A DNA stretch of 64,000 nucleotides from Nocardioides sp. (GTDB taxonomy: Bacteria > Actinomycetota > Actinomycetes > Propionibacteriales > Nocardioidaceae), in the NCBI RefSeq assembly GCF_030150155.1, contig NZ_JASLGR010000027.1, positions 51,609 to 115,608 on the forward strand, in the 5' to 3' direction. The position numbers and the translations under genes are program-made. Shown one piece after another: positions 43,484 through 50,193 of this stretch (its first letter is position 1; every line of letters starts with the position of its first letter). Below the pieces are notes generated by a model that did no database searches, was not told the origin of the DNA, and worked only from the letters and a program-made list of their open reading frames with translations.

Positions 43484-44713
43484 TCAGGCCCGGCTCTTGA
43501 GGCCGGCCGAGGCGCCCCGGATCCCGGCCCGCAGGTCGTCGAGCAGGCCCAGCACCTCGGGCGCGACCCAGACCGGCGTACGGCGGGTGCGGGGTGCTCG
43601 ACGCAGGACGCCCGCCGTCGTTGCGACAGCGATCGCCGTCTCGACGTCGGCGGCAGGCAGGGCCAGCCGCTGCACGGCCAGGTCGACGTTGAGGATCGGC
43701 TCCTCGGCGGCCAGCGTCAGCAGCCGGAACACCGGTGTGCCCGGGCGCGGGTCGTCGGCACGGTGCTGCCAGCGCTCGCGCAGCGCGACCAGGGCGTCGG
43801 CGGCCGCGCGGGCCTGCCCGGTGGCCAGGCTGGTGCCGGAGGCGAGCATCGCGATCAGCGGGTGCGGGTCGCCGGTCCGGTAGTCGCCCAGTGCGGCGAA
43901 GTAGCGCTCCCGGTTGCTCACCAGGGCCGAGGCGATCGGCACGATCAGGTGCCGGGTGGCGCGCCGCCGGCGCAGTACGGCGTGCAGCAGCGCCCGACCG
44001 ATCCGACCGTTGCCGTCGATGAACGGATGGATCGACTCGAACTGGGCATGGACCACCGCAGCCTGCGCCAGGATCGGCAGGTCGTCGCGCTGGGCGAACC
44101 GGACCAGGTCGTCGAGGTAGCCGGGGACCAGCTCGGGCGGTGGCGGCACGTACAGCGCGCCCCGAGGGGAGTAGTCCGAGCCGCCGACCCAGTTCTGCAC
44201 GGTGCGCAGCCGCCCGGCTCGCTCACGTTCGTCGGGATCGCGGGCGAACAGCTCGCCGTGCGCCTCCACGATGGCCGCCACCGAGAGCGAGCGCTCCTGG
44301 TCGGCGCGCTCGATCAGGCGACTCATCGCGCGTGTGGCCGCCGCCATCGAGACCGCGGCCGAGGACGCCCCGGAGCCGAGTAGCGCCCGACCGTAGTCGG
44401 CCAGGCTGGCCTCGATGTTCTCGATCTTGGAGGAGTCGACGGCCTCGGTGCGCAGGTGGAGCGGGTTGAGGCCGGCCAGGGTGCGGCCGTGCACCAGGTC
44501 CAGGTTGCGCAGGTCGCCCAGGCTCGCGGTGGTCATCGCGGCGATCGGCCGGTCCAGGTCGAGGTCGAGATCGGCGATCCGTGGAGGCAGGCTGACCTGC
44601 ACCTCCCGCACCCGTCGATCCACGCTCGGGCCGCGCACCGTGCGTTGGCGCCACGGCCGCACCGCGGTGGTGTGGGCGGGCCAGTGGAGGGTGGCGGGGG
44701 AGGGCGATGACAC
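43484..44713 (-). CDS. Fic family protein (adenylyltransferase, class II)
   Basis: A 409-residue Fic-domain protein; such enzymes usually transfer AMP from ATP to a target hydroxyl. The active-site motif is perfect: HPFIDGNGRIGRALLH near residue 229 (HPFx2GNGRx2R). An N-terminal helix near residue 93 has SSKIEN, which fits the inhibitory (S/T)x3E(G/N) motif, so this is a self-inhibited class II Fic. The N-terminal WPAHTTAVRPWRQ and the C-terminal winged-helix-like region (FRLLTLAAEEPILNVDLAVQ) are usual for large bacterial Fic proteins. GTG 44713 was chosen because GAGAGGA sits ten bases upstream and an earlier ATG (44809) would lie in the rplS promoter. No antitoxin partner is visible. Target unknown. 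Confidence 0.88.
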   Translation of the reverse strand: MSSPSPATLHWPAHTTAVRPWRQRTVRGPSVDRRVREVQVSLPPRIADLDLDLDRPIAAMTTASLGDLRNLDLVHGRTLAGLNPLHLRTEAVDSSKIENIEASLADYGRALLGSGASSAAVSMAAATRAMSRLIERADQERSLSVAAIVEAHGELFARDPDERERAGRLRTVQNWVGGSDYSPRGALYVPPPPELVPGYLDDLVRFAQRDDLPILAQAAVVHAQFESIHPFIDGNGRIGRALLHAVLRRRRATRHLIVPIASALVSNRERYFAALGDYRTGDPHPLIAMLASGTSLATGQARAAADALVALRERWQHRADDPRPGTPVFRLLTLAAEEPILNVDLAVQRLALPAADVETAIAVATTAGVLRRAPRTRRTPVWVAPEVLGLLDDLRAGIRGASAGLKSRA

Positions 44714-44740
44714 GATTACGAGGTCCTCTCGGTCCTGTGG

Positions 44741-44799
44741 CAGACTGATCCGCTGGCGCGGGACGCTTCTGCCACCGGGGAACTGTTCGACCCGCGCCA
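44741..44799 (+). promoter_or_regulatory. Candidate rplS promoter and structured leader
   Basis: CAGACT (44741-44746), preceded by GG as upstream of rpsP, could serve as the -10. Just downstream, TGGCGCGGG (44754-44762) pairs perfectly with CCCGCGCCA (44791-44799), enclosing a 28-base loop. The rplS ATG is 56 bases further on. This could be a stabilising or autoregulatory L19 leader; no function is shown. Confidence 0.35.
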
Positions 44800-44855
44800 C
44801 TGCATTCATGACACGAGATCCGCGGTTGACCGGTGCGCATTCGCGAGGAGAGAAA

Positions 44856-45206
44856 ATGACCAACCTGCTTGCTGAGGTCGGCAACGCCGCCAAGCGTACC
44901 GACGTCCCGGAGTTCCGCGCCGGTGACACCATCAAGGTCCACGTGAAGGTCGTCGAAGGCAACCGCTCGCGTATCCAGGTCTTCCAGGGCGTCGTGATCC
45001 GCGTTCACGGCTCGGGCATCGGCCGCACCTTCACCGTCCGCAAGGTCTCCTTCAGCGTCGGTGTCGAGCGGACCTTCCCGCTGCACTCCCCGATCTTCGA
45101 GAAGATCGAGGTCGTCACCCGTGGTGACGTGCGTCGCGCCAAGCTCTACTACCTGCGCAACCTGCGCGGCAAGAAGGCGAAGATCAAGGAGCGCCGCGAG
45201 GCGTGA
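44856..45206 (+). CDS. rplS: 50S ribosomal protein L19
   Basis: Large-subunit protein at the 30S-50S interface. A 116-residue protein with the complete L19 pattern: VPEFRAGDTIKVHVKVVEGN, RIQVFQGVVIRVHGSGIG, TFTVRKVSFSVGVERTFPLH, AKLYYLRNLRGKKAKIKE. ATG 44856 follows GAGGAGAGAAA. Its likely terminator lies inside the start of the next coding region, lepB. Confidence 0.98.
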   Translation: MTNLLAEVGNAAKRTDVPEFRAGDTIKVHVKVVEGNRSRIQVFQGVVIRVHGSGIGRTFTVRKVSFSVGVERTFPLHSPIFEKIEVVTRGDVRRAKLYYLRNLRGKKAKIKERREA

Positions 45207-45218
45207 TCCGCTGGCGAC

Positions 45219-45224
45219 TAAGAT
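45219..45224 (+). promoter_or_regulatory. Leaderless -10 box for lepB
   Basis: TAAGAT, six bases, then GTG at 45231. A near-consensus -10 directly before the start codon supports a leaderless lepB mRNA starting 24 bases after the rplS stop. Confidence 0.6.
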
Positions 45225-45230
45225 CGCCGC

Positions 45231-46016
45231 GTGACTTTGGAAGACCGCGACTCCCCGTCCGACGAGAGGGAGTCGCGGTCTTCCGCATTTCGTCCCCGGC
45301 GTCGCCAGCTCAGCGCGCTCCAGGAGACCGGCGTCCTGCTGGTGATCGCACTGCTGCTCGCGATCGCTATCAAGGCGCTGCTGGTGCAGGCCTTCTACAT
45401 CCCGAGCGAGTCGATGGAGCCGGGACTGATCAAGAACGACCGGATCCTGGTCGAGAAGCCGTCGTACTGGTTCGGCAAGAGCCCGCAGCGTGGTGACGTG
45501 GTGGTGTTCAAGGACCCGGGCGGCTGGCTCAGCGCCGAGGACGCCCCGCAGGCCAGCAACCCGATCACGCAGCTGCTCACCAAGGTCGGGCTCTACCCCT
45601 CAGGGGGCCACCTGGTGAAGCGGGTGATCGGTGTTCCCGGCGACGTGATCGAGTGCTGTGACGCTCGGGGCCGGATCAGTGTCAACGGGGTGTACCTCGA
45701 CGAGTCGACGTACGCCCGCCCGGCCGACGAGTCGTGCGAGCAGAGCGGCGCGGGGACCTGCTACGGCCCGATGCCGCGCGTGGGCCACTGGAAGGCCGGT
45801 CCGGTTCCGGCCGGGATGCTCTTCGTGATGGGCGACAACCGCAACCACTCCGCAGACTCCTCCTACCACCTGTGCACCGAGGCGGAGACGGACTGCTCCG
45901 ACCTGCCGTGGGTGCCGGAGTCCGACGTGGTCGGCAAGGTGATGGCAGTGGTGTGGCCGTTCAGCCGCGCGAAGTTCGAGCACCGTCCCGCTGACTTCGC
46001 CTCGATCGACAAGTGA
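45231..46016 (+). CDS. lepB: Signal peptidase I
   Basis: Membrane-anchored serine peptidase that removes signal peptides after Sec/Tat export. At 261 residues it has a charged cytoplasmic N-terminus, one membrane helix (TGVLLVIALLLAIAIKALLV, residues ~33-52), then box B IPSESMEPGLIKNDRILVEK with catalytic Ser61, box D HLVKRVIGVPGD with general-base Lys130, and box E FVMGDNRNHSADS. An insertion with two Cys pairs (ECCDARG and CEQSGAGTC) lies between boxes D and E. GTG 45231 is set by the TAAGAT box. Codons 3-18 overlap a strong 17-bp hairpin, and the N-terminal Asp/Glu/Arg/Ser-rich residues are encoded by that hairpin. Confidence 0.95.
   Translation: MTLEDRDSPSDERESRSSAFRPRRRQLSALQETGVLLVIALLLAIAIKALLVQAFYIPSESMEPGLIKNDRILVEKPSYWFGKSPQRGDVVVFKDPGGWLSAEDAPQASNPITQLLTKVGLYPSGGHLVKRVIGVPGDVIECCDARGRISVNGVYLDESTYARPADESCEQSGAGTCYGPMPRVGHWKAGPVPAGMLFVMGDNRNHSADSSYHLCTEAETDCSDLPWVPESDVVGKVMAVVWPFSRAKFEHRPADFASIDK
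45239..45284 (+). terminator. 17-bp hairpin inside the 5' end of lepB, probable rplS terminator
   Basis: GGAAGACCGCGACTCCC (45239-45255) pairs without mismatch with GGGAGTCGCGGTCTTCC (45268-45284) around a 12-base loop. It begins 33 bases after the rplS stop, a typical terminator distance, but lies within lepB codons 3-18. It is followed by GCATTT only. Confidence 0.6.
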
Positions 46017-46034
46017 GCGACAGGTGAGTCAGTC

Positions 46035-46742
46035 GTGAGTACGGCGCCCACGCTCCGGTTCGAGCGCACCCTGCTCCGCTCCGGCGTCGGCCTGCTCGCC
46101 GCCGCCGACGAGGTCGGTCGCGGGGCACTGTGCGGACCCGTCACGATCGGGATGGTGGTCGTCTCCGAGCGGACCCGGACCGCACCCCAGGGGGTGCGTG
46201 ACTCCAAGCTGCTCAGCCCCGAGGCCCGGCTCCGGCTGGTGCCCCGGGTGCAGCGCTGGGCCGAGGCCTGGGCGGTCGGCCATGCCAGCCCGGCCGAGAT
46301 CGACGAGTTCGGCATCACCGCGGCACTGCGCCTGGCCGGTCATCGGGCGCTGGAGGGCCTGGGGACCGCCGTCGACCACGTCCTGCTGGACGGCAACCAC
46401 GACTACCTCTCGCCGCCCGCCCAGGTCGGCCTCTTCGGCGATCCGACCTGCCTGGTCGACGTACCGCCGGTGACCACTCGGATCAAGGCCGACATGACCT
46501 GCGCCGCCGTCGCGGCGGCCAGCATCCTGGCCAAGACCACCCGCGACGCCCTGATGCTGGAGCTGGATCCGGCCTTCGCCGAGTACGGCTGGGCCGAGAA
46601 CAAGGGCTACGCCGCCCCCGACCACATCGCGGCGCTGACCCGGCTCGGGCCGACGCCGCACCACCGGGTTTCGTGGAAGCTGCCCGGCTGCGAGGAGGCG
46701 GTCCCCGCGGGATTGGCCCGAACGCTAGAGTCACCCTCGTGA
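46035..46742 (+). CDS. rnhB: Ribonuclease HII
   Basis: Removes ribonucleotides and RNA primers from DNA. At 235 residues it has the first catalytic pair in ADEVGRGALCGPV (the family's usual G-x-DE-x-GRG with Ala before Asp), RDSKLLSPEAR, HVLLDGNHDYL, the KADMTCAAVAAASILAK block with the third carboxylate, and NKGYAAPDHIAAL. GTG 46035 follows an AGGTGAG-type site. Its stop overlaps the DUF2469 start by 4 bp. Confidence 0.95.
   Translation: MSTAPTLRFERTLLRSGVGLLAAADEVGRGALCGPVTIGMVVVSERTRTAPQGVRDSKLLSPEARLRLVPRVQRWAEAWAVGHASPAEIDEFGITAALRLAGHRALEGLGTAVDHVLLDGNHDYLSPPAQVGLFGDPTCLVDVPPVTTRIKADMTCAAVAAASILAKTTRDALMLELDPAFAEYGWAENKGYAAPDHIAALTRLGPTPHHRVSWKLPGCEEAVPAGLARTLESPS
46726..46731 (+). promoter_or_regulatory. 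Leaderless -10 box for the DUF2469 gene, inside rnhB
   Basis: TAGAGT, seven bases, then GTG at 46739. It lies in the last codons of rnhB, so this gene may have both read-through and its own leaderless transcript. Confidence 0.5.
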
Positions 46743-47041
46743 GTGCAGAAGACCTCGAGAAGTACGAGACCGAGATGGAGCTGACGCTCTATCGCGAGTA
46801 CCGCGACGTCGTCGGCATCTTCAAGTACGTCGTCGAGACCGATCGACGGTTCTACCTGTGCAACGCGGTCGACGTGAAGGCTCGCACCGAGGGCGAGGTC
46901 TTCTTCGAGATCTCGATGAGCGACTGCTGGGTGTGGGACATGTACCGCCCCGCTCGGTTCGCCAAGAACGTCAAGGTGCTCACCTTCAAGGACGTCAACG
47001 TCGAGGAGCTCCAGCCGGCGGAGATCGACCCGCCCAAGTAG
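46739..47041 (+). CDS. DUF2469 family protein
   Basis: A 100-residue acidic protein (SAEDLEKYETEMELTLYREY, then YVVETDRRFYLCNAVDV, FEISMSDCWVWDMYRPARF). This family is almost confined to actinobacteria, where it typically follows rnhB, as here. Function is unknown. There is no signal peptide or membrane segment. The GTG overlaps the rnhB stop (GTGA), and a TAGAGT box seven bases upstream could give a leaderless transcript. Confidence 0.92.
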   Translation: MSAEDLEKYETEMELTLYREYRDVVGIFKYVVETDRRFYLCNAVDVKARTEGEVFFEISMSDCWVWDMYRPARFAKNVKVLTFKDVNVEELQPAEIDPPK

Positions 47042-47058
47042 TGCCGGTGCATGATTGG

Positions 47059-47089
47059 CGTTACCGAATCGTGTACTCGGTAACGTTTT
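47059..47089 (+). terminator. Hairpin with T-run after the DUF2469 gene
   Basis: CGTTACCGA, 9-base loop, TCGGTAACG, then TTTT: a perfect 9-bp stem followed by a short T-run, 17 bases after the stop. It is the most canonical terminator in the window. The same palindrome could also be an operator for the pilus-type operon starting at 47136. Confidence 0.65.
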
Positions 47090-47135
47090 CCCCCTACGCT
47101 TCGGGTGACATCACACTCTGGGGGGAGCTACGTCA

Positions 47136-47558
47136 TTGCGCCGTCATCGCTCTGATGGGCAGCGTGGCGCTGCGGCCGTCGAGTTCGCGCTCGTGGTCGT
47201 GCCGCTGCTGATCATCATCTTCGGCACCATCACCTACGGCTTCATGCTCAGCTTCCGGCAGTCGGTGAGCCAGGCCGCCGCCGAGGGAGCACGGGCCATC
47301 GCCGTCGCACCGAGCACGGCCGACCGCACCGCGATCGCCTACAGCGCGATCCAGAAGGTGCTCTCGCAGCAGTGCAACACCGGCGTGCTGACCTGCGCGG
47401 TCTCGACGCCGGCGTCGTGCTCGACCTGCCTGTCGGTCAAGGTGACCTGGGACTACCAGCACGACAGCAGCAAGCCGAAGCTGCTGTTCGGCTTCATGAT
47501 CCCGAACACGCTCTCCTTCACCTCGACCACCGAGGTGAACCAGGACGGTACGTCGTGA
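47136..47558 (+). CDS. TadE-like pilus/secretion pseudopilin (first copy)
   Basis: A 140-residue protein with a TadE N-terminus: a short basic leader, then GQRGAAAVEFALVVVPLLII, where the Glu five residues into the hydrophobic helix is the prepilin-type Glu5. One membrane helix follows and then an extracytoplasmic domain with four Cys. TadE-type minor pseudopilins work with Flp/Tad pili. No Tad ATPase or Flp pilin is in the window. TTG 47136 is supported by GGGGGGAG about nine bases upstream. A TACGCT at 47095-47100 could be its -10. The stop overlaps the next gene by 4 bp. Confidence 0.82.
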   Translation: MRRHRSDGQRGAAAVEFALVVVPLLIIIFGTITYGFMLSFRQSVSQAAAEGARAIAVAPSTADRTAIAYSAIQKVLSQQCNTGVLTCAVSTPASCSTCLSVKVTWDYQHDSSKPKLLFGFMIPNTLSFTSTTEVNQDGTS

Positions 47559-49528
47559 GGCGGCGCCGGGGCGGCGACCAGCGGGGCGCCGTCGCGGTGA
47601 TGGTCGGTGCGCTGGTGGTGATCCTCGTGGTCGCCTCGGCCTTCGCCGTCGACCTGGGCAAGCAGCGAGTCGCCCGCGCCGACCTGCAGGCGCTCTCGGA
47701 CGCGGTGGCGCTCGACGCGGCCCGTCTCCTCGACGGGCGTACGGCCCAGCAGATCATCGCCGGCGACGCCACCCACGCCTCGCTGGCGACCACGGTGGCG
47801 AAGAGCCGCCAGCGCAACGCCGACGTGCTCGGCACCATCGACGACGTCACCGGCACCCTGATTTACACCACCACCGACGCCAACGGCGCCCTGGTCCCCA
47901 AGCGCACGTCCGCGGGTGTCCTGGTGCCGGTGCCCGGCGGCTCGGTGCCCGACGCTGTCCTGGTCGCCTCGACGGGGACCGTCGGCTTCGCCTTCGCCCC
48001 GGTGGTGGGGATCAAGAGCGGCTCGGCGGGCCGGGCCGCGATCGCGAACCGGCAGCCGGCCACGGCGTGCCTCAAGATCGGCTCCTACATCGCTGGGATC
48101 GACAGTGCGGACTCGCTGCTGCTCAACCCGCTGCTCAACGTGCTGCTCGGCTCGAACCTGAGCCTGACCGCGGCCGGCTACAACGGCATCGCCGGGGTCG
48201 ACCTGACCCTGCTCGACCTGCTCAAGCAGGTGCCGCCGCTGGTCGGGCTCGGTGCGACGGTGGGGGACTACACCCAGCTGCTCGGCACCAACGTCTCGGT
48301 CTCGGTGCTCCTCCAGGCCGCGATCAACGCGCTGCCGTCCTCGACGCCGCAGACGGTGGTCGCCAACCTCGGGCTGCTCAAGCAGGCGATCACCAAGGCC
48401 GAGGTCAGCCTCGGGCTCCTGAACGCGGTCAAGCTCGGCGACCTGCTCGGCCTCAACGTCGGCAACGGCACCGCGCTGGGCGCCGACGTCAACCTGATGG
48501 ACCTGATCATGACCTCGGTCCAGATCGCCAACACCAAGTCGGCCGTCTCGCTCCCGCTGACCCTGGACACCGCGGCGCTGAGCGCGCTCGGGCTGCCCTC
48601 GAACCTGCTCAACCTCAAGGTGCAGGCCAAGGTCGACGTGATCAAGAAGCCGGCTCGTGGCTGCGGGCCGGTCGGCACCCAGGTCCCGACCGACTCCACC
48701 AGCGTCGAGCTCGGCATCGGCGCCGGCACCGGGATCGCGGGGACCATCCTCAACGCCGTTCTGGCCGGGCTGGGCGGCAGTCTGTCGATCACCGACACCA
48801 ACACCGCCAACCCGGCCAACGCCGACGGCAAGCTGGCGCTGGGGGCCACGGTCAAGGTGGCCGCGGCCCAGTCCACCGCCACCCTGACCGGGATCACCTG
48901 CGCCGCCGCCGGGGACTCCTCTGCGGTCGAGAGCGTCAGTGCGACGGTGGCGTCGACCGCCGCCTCGCTCAGCGCCAGCATCGACCCGATCCGGATCCAG
49001 CTCGGCCTGCTCAACCAGCCCTCGTGGTGGCCGAGCTGGCTGCCCTGGCTCGCCTCGGTCAACACCGACCTGACCCTGACGATCCCGTCGGTGAGCACGA
49101 CCCCGCCGCCGACCTCGGCCCCGCAGACCTTCACCCATCCGCCGATGGACTGGAACCAGCCGCTGAAGTACAACCTCGGCACCAGTAGCTCCGGCACCCT
49201 GATCAGCGGCGTCTCGGTCGGGGCGCTCAAGATCAACGGCTCGATCACCGTGACGATCCTCGGCGTGGCCACCACGATCAACATCAACAACGGCGGCCAC
49301 AAGGACATCCTCGACGTCACCGTCGGCAACGCCGTCGAGGGCGTGCTCAAGCTGCTCAACGACGTCATCATCGGGCCGGTGGTGAACTCGCTGGTCAACC
49401 CGCTGCTCACCGGTCTCAACGCCCTGATCGCGGGTCCGCTCGGAAGCCTGCTCGGCCTGACCTTGGCCGGGGCCGACGTCTACGCGGTCCCGCACCCGAC
49501 CTGCGGGGGACCCCGGTTGGTCGGCTGA
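47555..49528 (+). CDS. TadG-like surface/pilus assembly protein (first copy)
   Basis: A 657-residue protein. The N-terminus GGDQRGAVAVMVGALVVILVVASAFAVDLG with RVARADLQALSDAVALDAAR is typical of TadG-type proteins: one membrane helix followed by a 'D..alA.AaA' helix. The rest is a long extracytoplasmic region rich in Leu/Gly/Ser/Thr with alternating hydrophobic patterns and paired Cys. It ends PHPTCGGPRLVG. GTG 47555 overlaps the TadE stop. No von Willebrand metal site was recognised. The second copy (50193-51911) has the same N-terminal and C-terminal signatures. Confidence 0.75.
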   Translation: MRRRRGGDQRGAVAVMVGALVVILVVASAFAVDLGKQRVARADLQALSDAVALDAARLLDGRTAQQIIAGDATHASLATTVAKSRQRNADVLGTIDDVTGTLIYTTTDANGALVPKRTSAGVLVPVPGGSVPDAVLVASTGTVGFAFAPVVGIKSGSAGRAAIANRQPATACLKIGSYIAGIDSADSLLLNPLLNVLLGSNLSLTAAGYNGIAGVDLTLLDLLKQVPPLVGLGATVGDYTQLLGTNVSVSVLLQAAINALPSSTPQTVVANLGLLKQAITKAEVSLGLLNAVKLGDLLGLNVGNGTALGADVNLMDLIMTSVQIANTKSAVSLPLTLDTAALSALGLPSNLLNLKVQAKVDVIKKPARGCGPVGTQVPTDSTSVELGIGAGTGIAGTILNAVLAGLGGSLSITDTNTANPANADGKLALGATVKVAAAQSTATLTGITCAAAGDSSAVESVSATVASTAASLSASIDPIRIQLGLLNQPSWWPSWLPWLASVNTDLTLTIPSVSTTPPPTSAPQTFTHPPMDWNQPLKYNLGTSSSGTLISGVSVGALKINGSITVTILGVATTININNGGHKDILDVTVGNAVEGVLKLLNDVIIGPVVNSLVNPLLTGLNALIAGPLGSLLGLTLAGADVYAVPHPTCGGPRLVG

Positions 49529-49707
49529 TGGTCCTGGGCCATCTGACCTCTAGACAACTAGGCGAAAGGCCTAGTCCTTTCGGGCCATATCTCCGGGATC
49601 TGCCTCTCGTCGACCCCGGAGGCAGACCTATCGTGACGGCATTCGGGTTTCGGACTATCCGGTGTGCATGGGGGGGTGCGCGGGTGGTAGGCGAGGGGGC
49701 ACGACCA
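49529..49707 (+). other. Structured untranslated region before the second TadE
   Basis: 179 bases between the first TadG stop and the GTG of the second TadE. It contains a stem-loop ACTAGGC, GAAAG, GCCTAGT (49557-49575), and further on a second potential stem TCTGCCTC paired with GAGGCAGA around a 12-base loop. An ATG at 49528 opens a frame through it, but the predicted residues bear no resemblance to TadE. It may be a 5' leader with regulatory structure. It does not match a riboswitch consensus that I can recognise. Confidence 0.35.
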
Positions 49708-50193
49708 GTGAAGACTCAAGGACGAGTAGCAGGGCACAGACACGGGCGGGGCGCGGCGGCGGTCGAGCTGGCGCTCGTCCTCCCGCTGTTGTGTCTGCTG
49801 TTGTTCGGGATCATCAGCTACGGCTACATGCTGAGCTTCCGCCAGGCGATCAGCCAGGCCTCGGCCGAGGGGGCCCGAGCGGCGGCGGTCGCGCCGGGCG
49901 CCACCTCCTCCACGGACCGGCTGGCCCGGGCCGAGCAGGCCGTCACGAGTGGGCTCGGGACCTACGGGATCAGCTGCGTCAACGGCGTACTGCGGCGTGA
50001 TGGGGCCACGGTCGGGACCTGCTCCATCTCCTCGCCGCAGGCCTGCAGCGGGGCGGCGGTCGCCGGATCACGGTGCGTCAAGGTGACGTTGGACTATCGC
50101 TACCGGGACCACAGCCTGCTGCCGTCGTTCCCCGGCCTGGGGATCGTGCTGCCGAGCAGCCTCACCTACGGCTCGGAGGCCGAGGTCTCCTGA
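49708..50193 (+). CDS. TadE-like pseudopilin (second copy)
   Basis: A 161-residue protein with the TadE pattern: GRGAAAVELALVLPLLCLLL with the Glu five residues into the hydrophobic stretch, then SYGYMLSFRQAISQASAEGA, nearly the same as SFRQSVSQAAAEGA in the first copy. The C-terminal domain has four Cys. GTG 49708 was chosen because GAGGGGG sits nine bases upstream and the family homology begins just after it; the ATG at 49528 would add 60 unrelated residues. The stop shares a base with the next ATG (TGATG). Confidence 0.8.
   Translation: MKTQGRVAGHRHGRGAAAVELALVLPLLCLLLFGIISYGYMLSFRQAISQASAEGARAAAVAPGATSSTDRLARAEQAVTSGLGTYGISCVNGVLRRDGATVGTCSISSPQACSGAAVAGSRCVKVTLDYRYRDHSLLPSFPGLGIVLPSSLTYGSEAEVS

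Noticed and set aside
49528..49707. An ATG at 49528 that would extend the second TadE by 60 residues
   Set aside because: The added residues do not resemble TadE, the stretch contains hairpins, and GTG 49708 has a better ribosome binding site.
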